Assembly (NCBI GenBank): GCA_964558875.1
Contig: CAZLGM010000124.1
Coordinates: 1 to 10,087 of the forward strand
DNA: 10,087 nucleotides
Direction: 5' to 3'
DNA from: CAZLGM01 sp964558875
GTDB taxonomy: Bacteria > Desulfobacterota > Desulfobulbia > Desulfobulbales > Desulfocapsaceae
The notes under the pieces: generated by a model
Database searches by the model: none
What the model saw: only the letters and a program-made list of their open reading frames with translations
What the model was told of the DNA's origin: nothing
Part shown: in pieces, positions 1 to 6,382 of the stretch
How positions within the stretch are numbered: the first letter of the stretch is position 1
Layout: each line of letters begins with the position of its first letter
Position numbers and translations under genes: made by a program

Positions 1-1227
1 GACCATTCTCTGCCGCAGAATGCGGTAGTTCTCATTATTCCACAGTTTATCAAAATCGGTTTCAAAGATATTGCCGACCTGCGGTGAACCGTACACACAG
101 CAGACATGGACATCTCCGTTGATTGGTATATAGGTTCGATTCCATAAGAAATCACAGTACCAGATCGACTGCTGTTTAGTAGCAAGAAGCTTCCGGCTGA
201 ACGTTTTGGGAAAAGAAGAGAGCGAACTGGCTCTTTCCCGTCTGTCCGCAATCTGTTTGTAACCAGGAGCAGAGCTACTGAGTTGAGGTATGGGTCGACG
301 TATTTCCGGATTAATTTCATGATAGCCCAAACCGCTAACATGCCCGTCACTGGTTGACCATTCACGCTCAGAGCCTTTAACTGCGGCCGTGGATGCCGTC
401 ACCCTGTCAAGCGGTTGAACAACCAGACTCAAGCCGGTATCTCTGGCAACCTCAATTGCCTTATCAATACAGCGTCTTGCTAAATCGACATGATTGACCA
501 GAGACATTTTTTTCATTTCTTCGGTCACCGGAAACACATGATTGGCCTGCATGTAGTCAACACCCAGCTCTTCAGCAGCAAATCTGACAAGCTCTGGCAG
601 CTGCCTGATATTCATCTCCATCATCGTACAGTTAATCCCGAACTGTGGCTGCTGATCAGCAGGAAGCTGTTTACGACAACGACGAATCACCTTTTTTATT
701 GTGCTGACAACCTGATCGAAATCCGCCCCTCTTCGAATGGTCTCATAGGTCTTCTTATCTCTACTGTCGAAGGAAAAGGTGAGCACTCCAAGGGTTGGAA
801 TCAAATGGTCGATCACTTCATCGGTCAGTAATGTACCGTTTGTGTACATTTCGTTTTTCACACCATAACTTTCCGCTATTTCAAGCATCTGCAGGAAACC
901 TTTTGACATTGACGGCTCTCCGGAAACACTTGGCTGCCAGCGTTTGACAAAAGGGAATACTGCCCTGGCAATTTTTGTAAAAACCTCCATCTCCATATGG
1001 GGACCTTCCCGTGTACTGCCCTCATTGTATTGGATACACATTCGACAACGCAGATTGCAATACTTGGTGGTTTCAATTGAGACAAACTCCGGCGGCGGCA
1101 GTCGTCCGTCAAAAACAGGCCGGAGGAATTTCGGTTTGCTGCACAAACCAATTGGCGGCAATCGACCTTCAGAATATAACCGTAGAAATCCCGGTAAATT
1201 TCGAAGACGTTGAAAAAAATTTCTCAT
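1..1227 (-). CDS. Radical SAM/SPASM domain protein (3' end outside window)
   Basis: The frame is open from an ATG at 1227 down to base 1, giving 409 visible codons; the C-terminus lies beyond the left edge. The radical SAM motif CNLRCRMC (C57, C61, C64) would bind the SAM-cleaving 4Fe-4S cluster, and a GEPSMS segment fits the GGEP-type SAM-binding motif. Near the visible end, C358 and the pair C376-C377, followed by VGNIFETDFDKLWNN, are typical of a SPASM domain that binds an auxiliary Fe-S cluster. More cysteines are expected just past the edge. An AGGTG ribosome-binding site lies 8 bases before the ATG, and the gene begins 20 bases after the GT2 stop, so the two are probably cotranscribed. 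The SPASM family includes peptide-modifying and sugar-modifying enzymes. Beside glycosyltransferases a role in a surface-glycan or glycoconjugate pathway is inferred. The substrate cannot be named. The radical SAM call is near certain; the role is not. Confidence 0.93.
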   Translation of the reverse strand, partial: MRNFFQRLRNLPGFLRLYSEGRLPPIGLCSKPKFLRPVFDGRLPPPEFVSIETTKYCNLRCRMCIQYNEGSTREGPHMEMEVFTKIARAVFPFVKRWQPSVSGEPSMSKGFLQMLEIAESYGVKNEMYTNGTLLTDEVIDHLIPTLGVLTFSFDSRDKKTYETIRRGADFDQVVSTIKKVIRRCRKQLPADQQPQFGINCTMMEMNIRQLPELVRFAAEELGVDYMQANHVFPVTEEMKKMSLVNHVDLARRCIDKAIEVARDTGLSLVVQPLDRVTASTAAVKGSEREWSTSDGHVSGLGYHEINPEIRRPIPQLSSSAPGYKQIADRRERASSLSSFPKTFSRKLLATKQQSIWYCDFLWNRTYIPINGDVHVCCVYGSPQVGNIFETDFDKLWNNENYRILRQRMV

Positions 1228-1247
1228 CCAATGTACACCTGTATCCT

Positions 1248-2672
1248 CTAAACATCATTTCCCAGTAGTTCCGCCAAACGGGACAAAGCTGCCGAGTCAT
1301 CCTCATGCGCCTGTTGATACCATTCATCAAGGGCGTGCCACACGTCTTGATGATCTACCGGCCGGTTCATAGCTATATTGATGTTCTTGTTATGATTTTC
1401 CCCGGCAACAGTCACCGGCTGAAGATATTGACCCAGAAATGATCCAGCCACCATCACCGCCGAGCCAAGGCGGATAGACTGTTTAGTGCCGGCTGTTTGC
1501 GGACCACCGGCCATATGAACCTGAAGTAACTGATTGAGAAAAGACCGATGGATTCCCTGTAACTTAAGGGCCACGGCAGGACCGATCCCCGAAGAATCCT
1601 CCCGGGTGCTTCTTAGGAAAAATTTTCCCTGGCGGAAGAAATCCCGGCACAGTTTTCTCAACCATCTGGGACCGGCCAAAGAGCCATAGTAATAGTATAA
1701 AAGCGACTCTTTTAGGCCCCTGTTTGATCTGCTCTCTGTTGCGCTTTCCCTGAGAACCCGTCTCTCTTCCTGCTTCTTGATTTGCCAGACTCTGTCCGCT
1801 TCACTCAATATGTCCACGCCTTCCATATTGATTGTCTGTCCTTTCGATACCGCCTCCAGATAACTTTTGGCCTCCTTTATCAGCCAGTTGATGACCGACC
1901 GGCTCATCTCATGGGTCATTGAAGTTGTATTGCTGCTAAAAAGAACTGCCAAACTCTTTGTATCCACATATGAGCGTTGCAGCTCGTAGCCAAGCGGTCG
2001 CTCATGGGAATGATACACACAGGCCTCCGGTTGCCAGTAGAGTGAGAAACCGGACGTGAGAACTTTGATTGCCCAGGAGACATCTTCACCGTAGGCAGCA
2101 TCCGGGAAAGGGATCTGGTCCCAGACGGACCGGCGGATGCAACTGTTGACGTTATCGAACCTGGATAAGGATCTTTTCTCTTCAGGTGTTGCTTTTTCCC
2201 ACTTTTCCGGGTCAATCGGTATCTGTTCAAACGGTTGCGGCCAGTCTCTTCTCCACTCCCGATACCAGAGATCTTTGCAGCATCTGCTGAAACCGGAACC
2301 ATCCTTCTTTGAGACCTGCCGGCCATAAACGCCGCCGATTCTATCATTTTTAGCAAAAGGAGCAACCAGTGACGCCAACCACTGACGATCTACCGGTATG
2401 GCATCTTGAACTGTCAGCACACACAGTTCACCTGTGGATTTTGAAATTGCCTTATTCCTGGTCGAGCTGTGACTAAAGGAGGCTGGAGGGACCTGAATCA
2501 ATCTTACCGGAAAGTCATTGCAGATCCGAAGGGTTTGATCGGTTGACCCTGAATCGATGACTACCACTTCAAAGGGAACATCTATCTCCTGTGAGAATAT
2601 GGCGCCCAGGGTTTCCCGGAACTGCTCTCCACCGTTCTTCGTCGGAATAATGACTGAGATGTTCTTGTTCAT
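1248..2672 (-). CDS. Family 2 glycosyltransferase, rhamnosyltransferase-like, with long C-terminal extension
   Basis: This 474-residue cytoplasmic protein starts with a GT-A fold (SVIIPTKNGG, VVVIDSGSTDQT at about residues 6-47). The segment F-x-H-x-x-TRN (66-73) followed by TVQDAIP (87-93) is characteristic of the GT2 subgroup annotated as rhamnosyltransferases. In that subgroup QDA replaces the usual DxD nucleotide-sugar and metal motif. GEDVSW (195-200) supplies the ED pair expected for the catalytic base, and YHSHE (220-224) follows. It probably transfers a nucleotide-activated sugar, possibly dTDP-rhamnose, onto a growing glycan; the donor is inferred only from family resemblance. About 230 residues beyond the catalytic core (roughly 240-474) match no domain I recognise; they are basic and helical-looking, with an acidic tail. 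The ATG at 2672 has no clear ribosome-binding site but is the only sensible start, because the GT-A fold begins at residue 4. It heads the leftward unit that includes the radical SAM/SPASM gene. Confidence 0.9.
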   Translation of the reverse strand: MNKNISVIIPTKNGGEQFRETLGAIFSQEIDVPFEVVVIDSGSTDQTLRICNDFPVRLIQVPPASFSHSSTRNKAISKSTGELCVLTVQDAIPVDRQWLASLVAPFAKNDRIGGVYGRQVSKKDGSGFSRCCKDLWYREWRRDWPQPFEQIPIDPEKWEKATPEEKRSLSRFDNVNSCIRRSVWDQIPFPDAAYGEDVSWAIKVLTSGFSLYWQPEACVYHSHERPLGYELQRSYVDTKSLAVLFSSNTTSMTHEMSRSVINWLIKEAKSYLEAVSKGQTINMEGVDILSEADRVWQIKKQEERRVLRESATESRSNRGLKESLLYYYYGSLAGPRWLRKLCRDFFRQGKFFLRSTREDSSGIGPAVALKLQGIHRSFLNQLLQVHMAGGPQTAGTKQSIRLGSAVMVAGSFLGQYLQPVTVAGENHNKNINIAMNRPVDHQDVWHALDEWYQQAHEDDSAALSRLAELLGNDV

Positions 2673-2973
2673 TAAGATATTTATGTGAAATAGATTCTTT
2701 AATATTCGCAGTAATCTGTCTCAGGTGCTGCAGGTTTGTACAATCACGTTTGTTCGTAATAGTTCTCCTATACGGACAAACGTGATTGTGCAAAGATGCG
2801 GTGCCTGAGACAGATTACTTTTCTCTTGCTGTTTCAATACATTACCTATAGAGTAACATACTGTTTGTTCATTATATTTTCACCAAAAAGAGACAACCGG
2901 ATATTAAAATGCGACTGTCTATTCTCAATAAGATGTCAGCGGGCAGCCCGAAGCTTTCCTCCGGTCTTTTTTC
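2673..2973. other. Divergent intergenic region
   Basis: These 301 bases separate the leftward GT2 unit from the rightward ABC exporter unit, so promoters for both should lie here. It contains the 110-base palindrome at 2710-2819, an AT-rich stretch at about 2830-2885 and a possible short leader ORF at 2909-2977. I found only weak promoter-like matches, such as TATATT at 2873-2878 and TATAGA at 2848-2853, neither with a convincing -35 box. No transposase or other real gene is present; longer open frames here are by-products of the palindrome. Confidence 0.7.
2710..2819. repeat. 110-base near-perfect inverted repeat (MITE-like or long hairpin)
   Basis: The arms 2710-2762 and 2768-2819 are reverse complements around a 5-base loop, TTCTC (2763-2767). 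The outer 16 bases (2710-2725 with 2804-2819, AGTAATCTGTCTCAGG) match perfectly. A 13-base stretch is imperfect, then 14 bases (2740-2753 with 2776-2789, ACAATCACGTTTGT) match perfectly. By hand count there are 45 Watson-Crick pairs, 5 G-T positions, 2 true mismatches and 1 bulged A. The terminal-repeat layout and small size suggest a miniature inverted-repeat transposable element or a palindromic mobile-element remnant, but I see no target-site duplication in the flanks. If transcribed, it would form a very stable hairpin in the leader of either flanking gene. It is not an ordinary terminator, because it lies between divergent genes and lacks a clean T-run. Confidence 0.9.
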
Positions 2974-2977
2974 ATGA
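2909..2977 (+). CDS. Possible 22-codon leader ORF coupled to the ABC permease
   Basis: An ATG at 2909 opens a 22-residue frame (MRLSILNKMSAG...SGLFS) that stops at TGA 2975-2977, overlapping the permease ATG at 2974 as ATGA. That arrangement is typical of translational coupling. The permease has no recognisable ribosome-binding site in CCTCCGGTCTTTTTTC just upstream, so ribosomes ending on this ORF could supply initiation. Against it, the leader's own Shine-Dalgarno is poor (CCGGATATTAAA) and so short an ORF can arise by chance. The peptide has no cysteine and does not look like a known modified-peptide precursor. Function unknown. Confidence 0.25.
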   Translation: MRLSILNKMSAGSPKLSSGLFS

Positions 2978-4167
2978 AAACAACTGATCTCCTCCGCATA
3001 AGCAGCAGACAGGTTTGGCGGCAGTATCGTAAGAATATCGGTGTAGCCGTAGCAATTATTCTGGGAACAGCCGGCTTGATGGTCATTATTACCATGGGGA
3101 GATCCATTGAAAACAATATCGGCGGCAATCTTGAGATCATTGGTAATGCCACCCAGTTGAAAGTCTTTTTCAAACCAACCCCCTCCGGTGATCCCATTTT
3201 TGATAACCGGGAATTCAGACCTGAAACAATCAAAGCAATAAAGAACATTCCTGGGGTAGAGGCTGTCAGCAGTATTGTCATCAGGATGCAGTTTATCAAA
3301 TTAATGCATCAGGAACACTCCCAGTTTTTAAGATTGATCGGAGTCGATGACTCAATGTGGAAAGTTCACGATTCATCAGCCCAGACCGGTGTGCTGTTCA
3401 ACAGTGATGATATTCGAAAACGTCGACCGGTCTGTGTTCTTGGCCAGAGGGTGGCACAGACGCTTTTTGGTGATCAAAATGGCATCGGTCAGTTTATCTC
3501 CGTCAACGACAATCTCCTTGAGGTTGTTGGGGTGCTTGATGCTCTGAGTATGCCCGACAAATACAAGGATATTTTTGCTCCCATTACAACAGTCCAAGAT
3601 CGCTTTGATCTGATCTCACCCGTTAATCGCCTCTATGTCCGCTGTCGCACCTGGGAAGATGTCGAAAACGTTTCTGAAGCCATTTCTGAATTGGTCAACA
3701 AACATCAACCCTATGATGAAATTGAGATTGTTCATTTCAAAGAGCTGCTGTCCAAAATCCAGGCGATCTCCATGGGTGTGAAAATCTTTGTCCAACTTGC
3801 TCTTGTTGCCACCCTGCTACTCGGCGGTTTTGGAATTTGGAACATTATGATGATGGCCGTTACTTCAAGGACAAAAGAGATCGGTTTGAAAAAGGCAATA
3901 GGAGCCGAGGATCATGACATTCTGCTTCAATTCCTTACTGAGTCTCTGCTTTTATGCTTCAGTGCGACCATGATCGGTTTCTTAGCCGGCTGGTTTGGAA
4001 TTCGGTTTACAGCCTCGCTTCTTGAGACCACACCTCCCGAGCATCTCTTTTGGCTCAGCACCATTATTGGCTTTGGTTTCTCGTTTTTCCTCGGTATTGT
4101 TGCCGGTCTAGCTCCTGCAATCAGGGCGAGTAAGATGGAAGTTGTAACTGCTTTGAGGTTTGAATAA
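2974..4167 (+). CDS. ABC transporter permease, FtsX/MacB family
   Basis: The 397-residue inner-membrane protein has the four-helix FtsX/MacB layout. TM1 is at about 22-41. A periplasmic domain (about 45-268) of MacB_PCD type carries IPGVEAVSS and the IGQFISVNDNLLEVVGVLD block. TM2 (about 271-296), TM3 (324-346) and TM4 (359-382) follow. The cytoplasmic coupling segment TSRTKEIGLKKAIGA (298-311) and the C-terminal PAIRASKMEVVTALR (381-395) are family hallmarks. Unlike E. coli MacB, the ATPase is not fused but encoded next door. With the ATPase, the adaptor and the TolC-like channel it should form a mechanotransmission-type tripartite exporter acting on a periplasmic or membrane substrate. The ATG is the only possible start, since an in-frame stop lies at 2929-2931 and no other start codon intervenes. 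It lacks its own Shine-Dalgarno. Lipoprotein-sorting (LolCE) or antimicrobial-peptide exporters are alternatives by fold; the adaptor and TolC partners favour a MacB type. Confidence 0.93.
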   Translation: MKTTDLLRISSRQVWRQYRKNIGVAVAIILGTAGLMVIITMGRSIENNIGGNLEIIGNATQLKVFFKPTPSGDPIFDNREFRPETIKAIKNIPGVEAVSSIVIRMQFIKLMHQEHSQFLRLIGVDDSMWKVHDSSAQTGVLFNSDDIRKRRPVCVLGQRVAQTLFGDQNGIGQFISVNDNLLEVVGVLDALSMPDKYKDIFAPITTVQDRFDLISPVNRLYVRCRTWEDVENVSEAISELVNKHQPYDEIEIVHFKELLSKIQAISMGVKIFVQLALVATLLLGGFGIWNIMMMAVTSRTKEIGLKKAIGAEDHDILLQFLTESLLLCFSATMIGFLAGWFGIRFTASLLETTPPEHLFWLSTIIGFGFSFFLGIVAGLAPAIRASKMEVVTALRFE

Positions 4168-4171
4168 AACC

Positions 4172-4873
4172 GTGGAAGAAAAGAATCTTATACATATTCG
4201 GGAAATGACAAAGAAGTATGTTGTTAACGACAGACAAATTGTCATTCTCGACAGGGTTGACCTGAACATTCAAAATGAGGAGATGATTGCCATCATGGGG
4301 CCATCCGGCTCAGGAAAATCGACGCTGCTTTTTATGCTCGGGCTCTTCCTCACCCCAACGTCCGGCAGTTACTTCTTTGGCGGACAGGACATCTTAAAGC
4401 TGAACCGTAAAGAGCAGGCTCAATTTCGGCGGGAACGCATCGGTTTTGTCTTCCAGGAAGCTGATATGTTCGAGCACTCAACCGTTTACGAGAATATAGA
4501 ATATCCACTTATTTACGCTAAGACACCCGTTTCCGAAAGGGCCGAAAAAATCCACCGGGCTCTCGATCAGGTTAACCTCAGCCACCGCATCCATCATTCC
4601 TCAAACAAACTGTCCGGTGGGGAAAGACAGCGTGTTGCTATTGCAAGAGCTATGGTGAACAGCCCGGAAGTTATTCTGGCCGATGAACCGACCGGTCAGT
4701 TGGACGCCGACAATTCATACCAGGTTATGGATTATTTCAACTCTATTGCAAAAAAAACGGATACAGCCATGATCATTGTGACCCACGACAGTAATGTTGC
4801 CAGGATGTGCCACCGGACCTTTCAAATTGAAAATGGACGGCTTCAACTTCAGGATACTATTAAAAGTTCGTGA
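4172..4873 (+). CDS. ABC transporter ATP-binding protein, MacB/LolD type
   Basis: From a GTG at 4172 this is a 233-residue cytoplasmic ATPase with all expected motifs: Walker A GPSGSGKST (43-51), Q-loop Q95 in GFVFQEADM, signature LSGGERQ (147-153), Walker B ILADE (D171, E172), D-loop GQLD and switch H205 in VTHD. The ALDEV-like helix and ADEPTGQLD wording fit the MacB/LolD/FtsE subfamily. It would energise the preceding permease. An alternative TTG start at 4160 adds four residues and overlaps the permease by 8 bases, but the nearest GAGG (4155-4158) is one base from TTG and 13 from GTG, so neither spacing is ideal. The two genes are effectively contiguous and must be cotranscribed. No key residue is missing. 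Confidence 0.95.
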   Translation: MEEKNLIHIREMTKKYVVNDRQIVILDRVDLNIQNEEMIAIMGPSGSGKSTLLFMLGLFLTPTSGSYFFGGQDILKLNRKEQAQFRRERIGFVFQEADMFEHSTVYENIEYPLIYAKTPVSERAEKIHRALDQVNLSHRIHHSSNKLSGGERQRVAIARAMVNSPEVILADEPTGQLDADNSYQVMDYFNSIAKKTDTAMIIVTHDSNVARMCHRTFQIENGRLQLQDTIKSS

Positions 4874-4921
4874 CAAAGGAAGTTGTTTATGCTGATAATA
4901 TTTTGATATATTCCAATATGT

Positions 4922-4948
4922 TTGATTTTACTGTATTAACCTTATAAT
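4922..4948 (+). promoter_or_regulatory. Candidate sigma-70-type promoter for the channel/adaptor genes
   Basis: A perfect -10 box, TATAAT, sits at 4943-4948, with TTGATT at 4922-4927 as a 4/6 match to the -35 consensus at a short 15-base spacing. It lies in the 135-base gap between the ATPase and the TolC-like gene, so the channel and adaptor may have their own transcript. A small inverted repeat, ATATT-CC-AATAT (4908-4919), lies just upstream and could be an operator or chance in AT-rich DNA. I see no terminator after the ATPase gene, so read-through from upstream is also likely. Confidence 0.4.
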
Positions 4949-4968
4949 CCGAATAAAAGGCTTAACCG

Positions 4969-5028
4969 ATGTTTATCCTGAAATTTGGATTTACTCTAGA
5001 TCACGCTCATGGTTACTCGCTTCCTTAA
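4969..5028 (+). CDS. Possible 19-codon leader ORF overlapping the TolC-like gene
   Basis: An ATG at 4969 is preceded by AAAAGG (4955-4960) at 8-base spacing, a better ribosome-binding site than that of the channel gene itself. The frame encodes 19 residues (MFILKFGFTLDHAH...) and stops at 5026-5028, 20 bases inside the next gene in another frame. It could couple or attenuate translation of the channel. However, a transcript from the candidate promoter would begin almost at this ribosome-binding site, and chance occurrence is quite possible. Confidence 0.2.
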   Translation: MFILKFGFTLDHAHGYSLP

Positions 5029-6382
5029 AAAATACTTACAATTCAAGCAGCCCTCTTTTTTTACAACCGTATTGTTGTGCTGTCTTGTTATCCCGGCACA
5101 TGCAGGGTCGGTACCTGAGACAGCAGAACCGGCAACCTCCGATACCCGCCCTCTTCATGACTTTAAAGCTATAGCCCTGATCAGCCTGAAAAACATACCG
5201 CAATTACAGCGAAGCCGTATGGAAATCGAACTCCAGCACATCAATGAGGATGACAGCCGCTGGTCAATCGCACCAACTATTACCCTTTCCAGCACATATT
5301 ACTTCTCGGAAAGTGACAGCAATATTTCTCTTAATGTCGGCAATAACTATAAGCCATGGGAATCTTATTTTTCCATAAAAGCGCAAAAATTGATCACCAG
5401 TATTGTTCAGCTGCACCATATCCAGGCCATCTCGAATTCATTGTATGGATTAGCTGAAAAACTCCTTGAAATTATCGCGTATGATCAAATTGATAAAGAA
5501 TATGGACGGATGATCCGTCTATATGCGAAACGGTTTGAGTATGTCGATCATCGATCCGACAGTCCTGAGACTATACCGCTTGAATTGGAATATGAGAGAA
5601 GAGCAAACGAACTGGCTCTTACTGAAAAAAAGGGGAACACTGTCAGACGCGACACATTGGTTCATCATTTGCGTACCCACTTGAACATACCTGATTCACA
5701 GCTAATAGATCTCAACGCCTCTGAAACCTTCGTCCAGATTCTTGGTTCAAAAGAATGGGATAATATCCTTGACAGATCCAGACCTGAACAATCATTCCGC
5801 CGTAAAATATTTGCTGTTAAGATGGAGCTGCAGGAGAAAAAGATTCTCCTTGCCTACGCAAAATATCTGCCCAGCTTTACTGTCGGTTTACGCAGTTCGG
5901 ATATTCTCAATGTCAGTGTTGATGAGGAACAGGATTATTTCTTTTACGCTGGTATGAGCCTGACCCTTTGGGATGCAAATAAACGGTCTCGTAACATTAC
6001 CCGCCAGAAAAAAGAACTGAGTAAGATGGAATTTGAAAAGAAAGAGATAAAAAGCGATGATGAACTGGAATGGCTAAAAGCCCTGCGCCAGTTGGCCCTT
6101 AAAAAAAGTGAGTATGCAATTGTTCAATCTGCTGAAAAGCTTAAATTATTGGAAATAAAAAGAAAACAGTTTGAATATGATAATGGAACAGCGATGCTGC
6201 CGGCTCTCCTTAACGAAAAAATAGCTCTTCATCGGCATCGAATACGTATACTTGAGAAAAAACTTGAACTCAACAAAGCTGCACTGTATCTCCGTCATCT
6301 CTCAGGTCGCCTTCTGGGCGATACCGTGAAAATATCTTTTGATCCTAAAACCCATGAACAAATCACGACCACTGATCAGTAG
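5009..6382 (+). CDS. TolC-like outer membrane efflux protein
   Basis: The 457-residue precursor has a Sec signal peptide: basic MVTRFLKKYLQFKQ, then a hydrophobic core FFTTVLLCCLVIP, with likely cleavage after AHA at residue 32. The mature part of about 425 residues matches the outer membrane efflux protein family in length and rhythm. Long amphipathic helices (FKAIALISLKNIPQLQRSRMEIE) lead into a beta segment (PTITLSSTYYF). A second such unit follows, with AYAKYLPSFTVGL, then the strand MSLTLWDANKRSRN. The Lys/Glu-rich coiled-coil helices near 330-440 end in AALYLRHLSGRLLG. It should form a trimeric channel-tunnel through the outer membrane and periplasm, docking with the adaptor encoded immediately downstream. 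An in-frame TAG at 4997-4999 and no intervening start codon make the ATG at 5009 the start, despite no clear Shine-Dalgarno. Sequence conservation is low, as usual for this family, so the call rests on architecture and neighbours. Confidence 0.85.
   Translation: MVTRFLKKYLQFKQPSFFTTVLLCCLVIPAHAGSVPETAEPATSDTRPLHDFKAIALISLKNIPQLQRSRMEIELQHINEDDSRWSIAPTITLSSTYYFSESDSNISLNVGNNYKPWESYFSIKAQKLITSIVQLHHIQAISNSLYGLAEKLLEIIAYDQIDKEYGRMIRLYAKRFEYVDHRSDSPETIPLELEYERRANELALTEKKGNTVRRDTLVHHLRTHLNIPDSQLIDLNASETFVQILGSKEWDNILDRSRPEQSFRRKIFAVKMELQEKKILLAYAKYLPSFTVGLRSSDILNVSVDEEQDYFFYAGMSLTLWDANKRSRNITRQKKELSKMEFEKKEIKSDDELEWLKALRQLALKKSEYAIVQSAEKLKLLEIKRKQFEYDNGTAMLPALLNEKIALHRHRIRILEKKLELNKAALYLRHLSGRLLGDTVKISFDPKTHEQITTTDQ

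Noticed and set aside
208..232. Shared 13-mer CGAACTGGCTCTT here and near 5606
   Set aside because: Both occurrences are inside coding sequence in unrelated genes; a single 13-base repeat is expected by chance in about 10 kb.
2569..2793. A 74-codon minus-strand frame starting in the palindrome and running into the GT2 gene
   Set aside because: It overlaps the well-supported GT2 start in another frame, begins inside repeat DNA and has no recognisable protein features.
2804..2825. Palindrome right arm followed by TTTTCT as an intrinsic terminator
   Set aside because: No gene converges on it from the left, the stem is far longer than a terminator and the T-run is interrupted.
2796..2987. A 63-codon plus-strand frame spanning the intergenic region
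   Set aside because: It starts inside the palindrome arm, crosses the permease start in another frame and looks like translated AT-rich noncoding DNA.
4889..4906. A five-codon ORF (MLIIF) with AAAGGAAG six bases upstream, just after the ATPase stop
   Set aside because: The ribosome site is good but the ORF is too short to support as a gene and has no positional link to the next start.
5109..5123. Fifteen bases, CGGTACCTGAGACAG, matching the palindrome arm at 2799-2813 in 14 positions
   Set aside because: It lies within the signal-peptide/mature junction of the TolC-like gene in a coding context, without the rest of the repeat, so it is most likely coincidence rather than a second copy.
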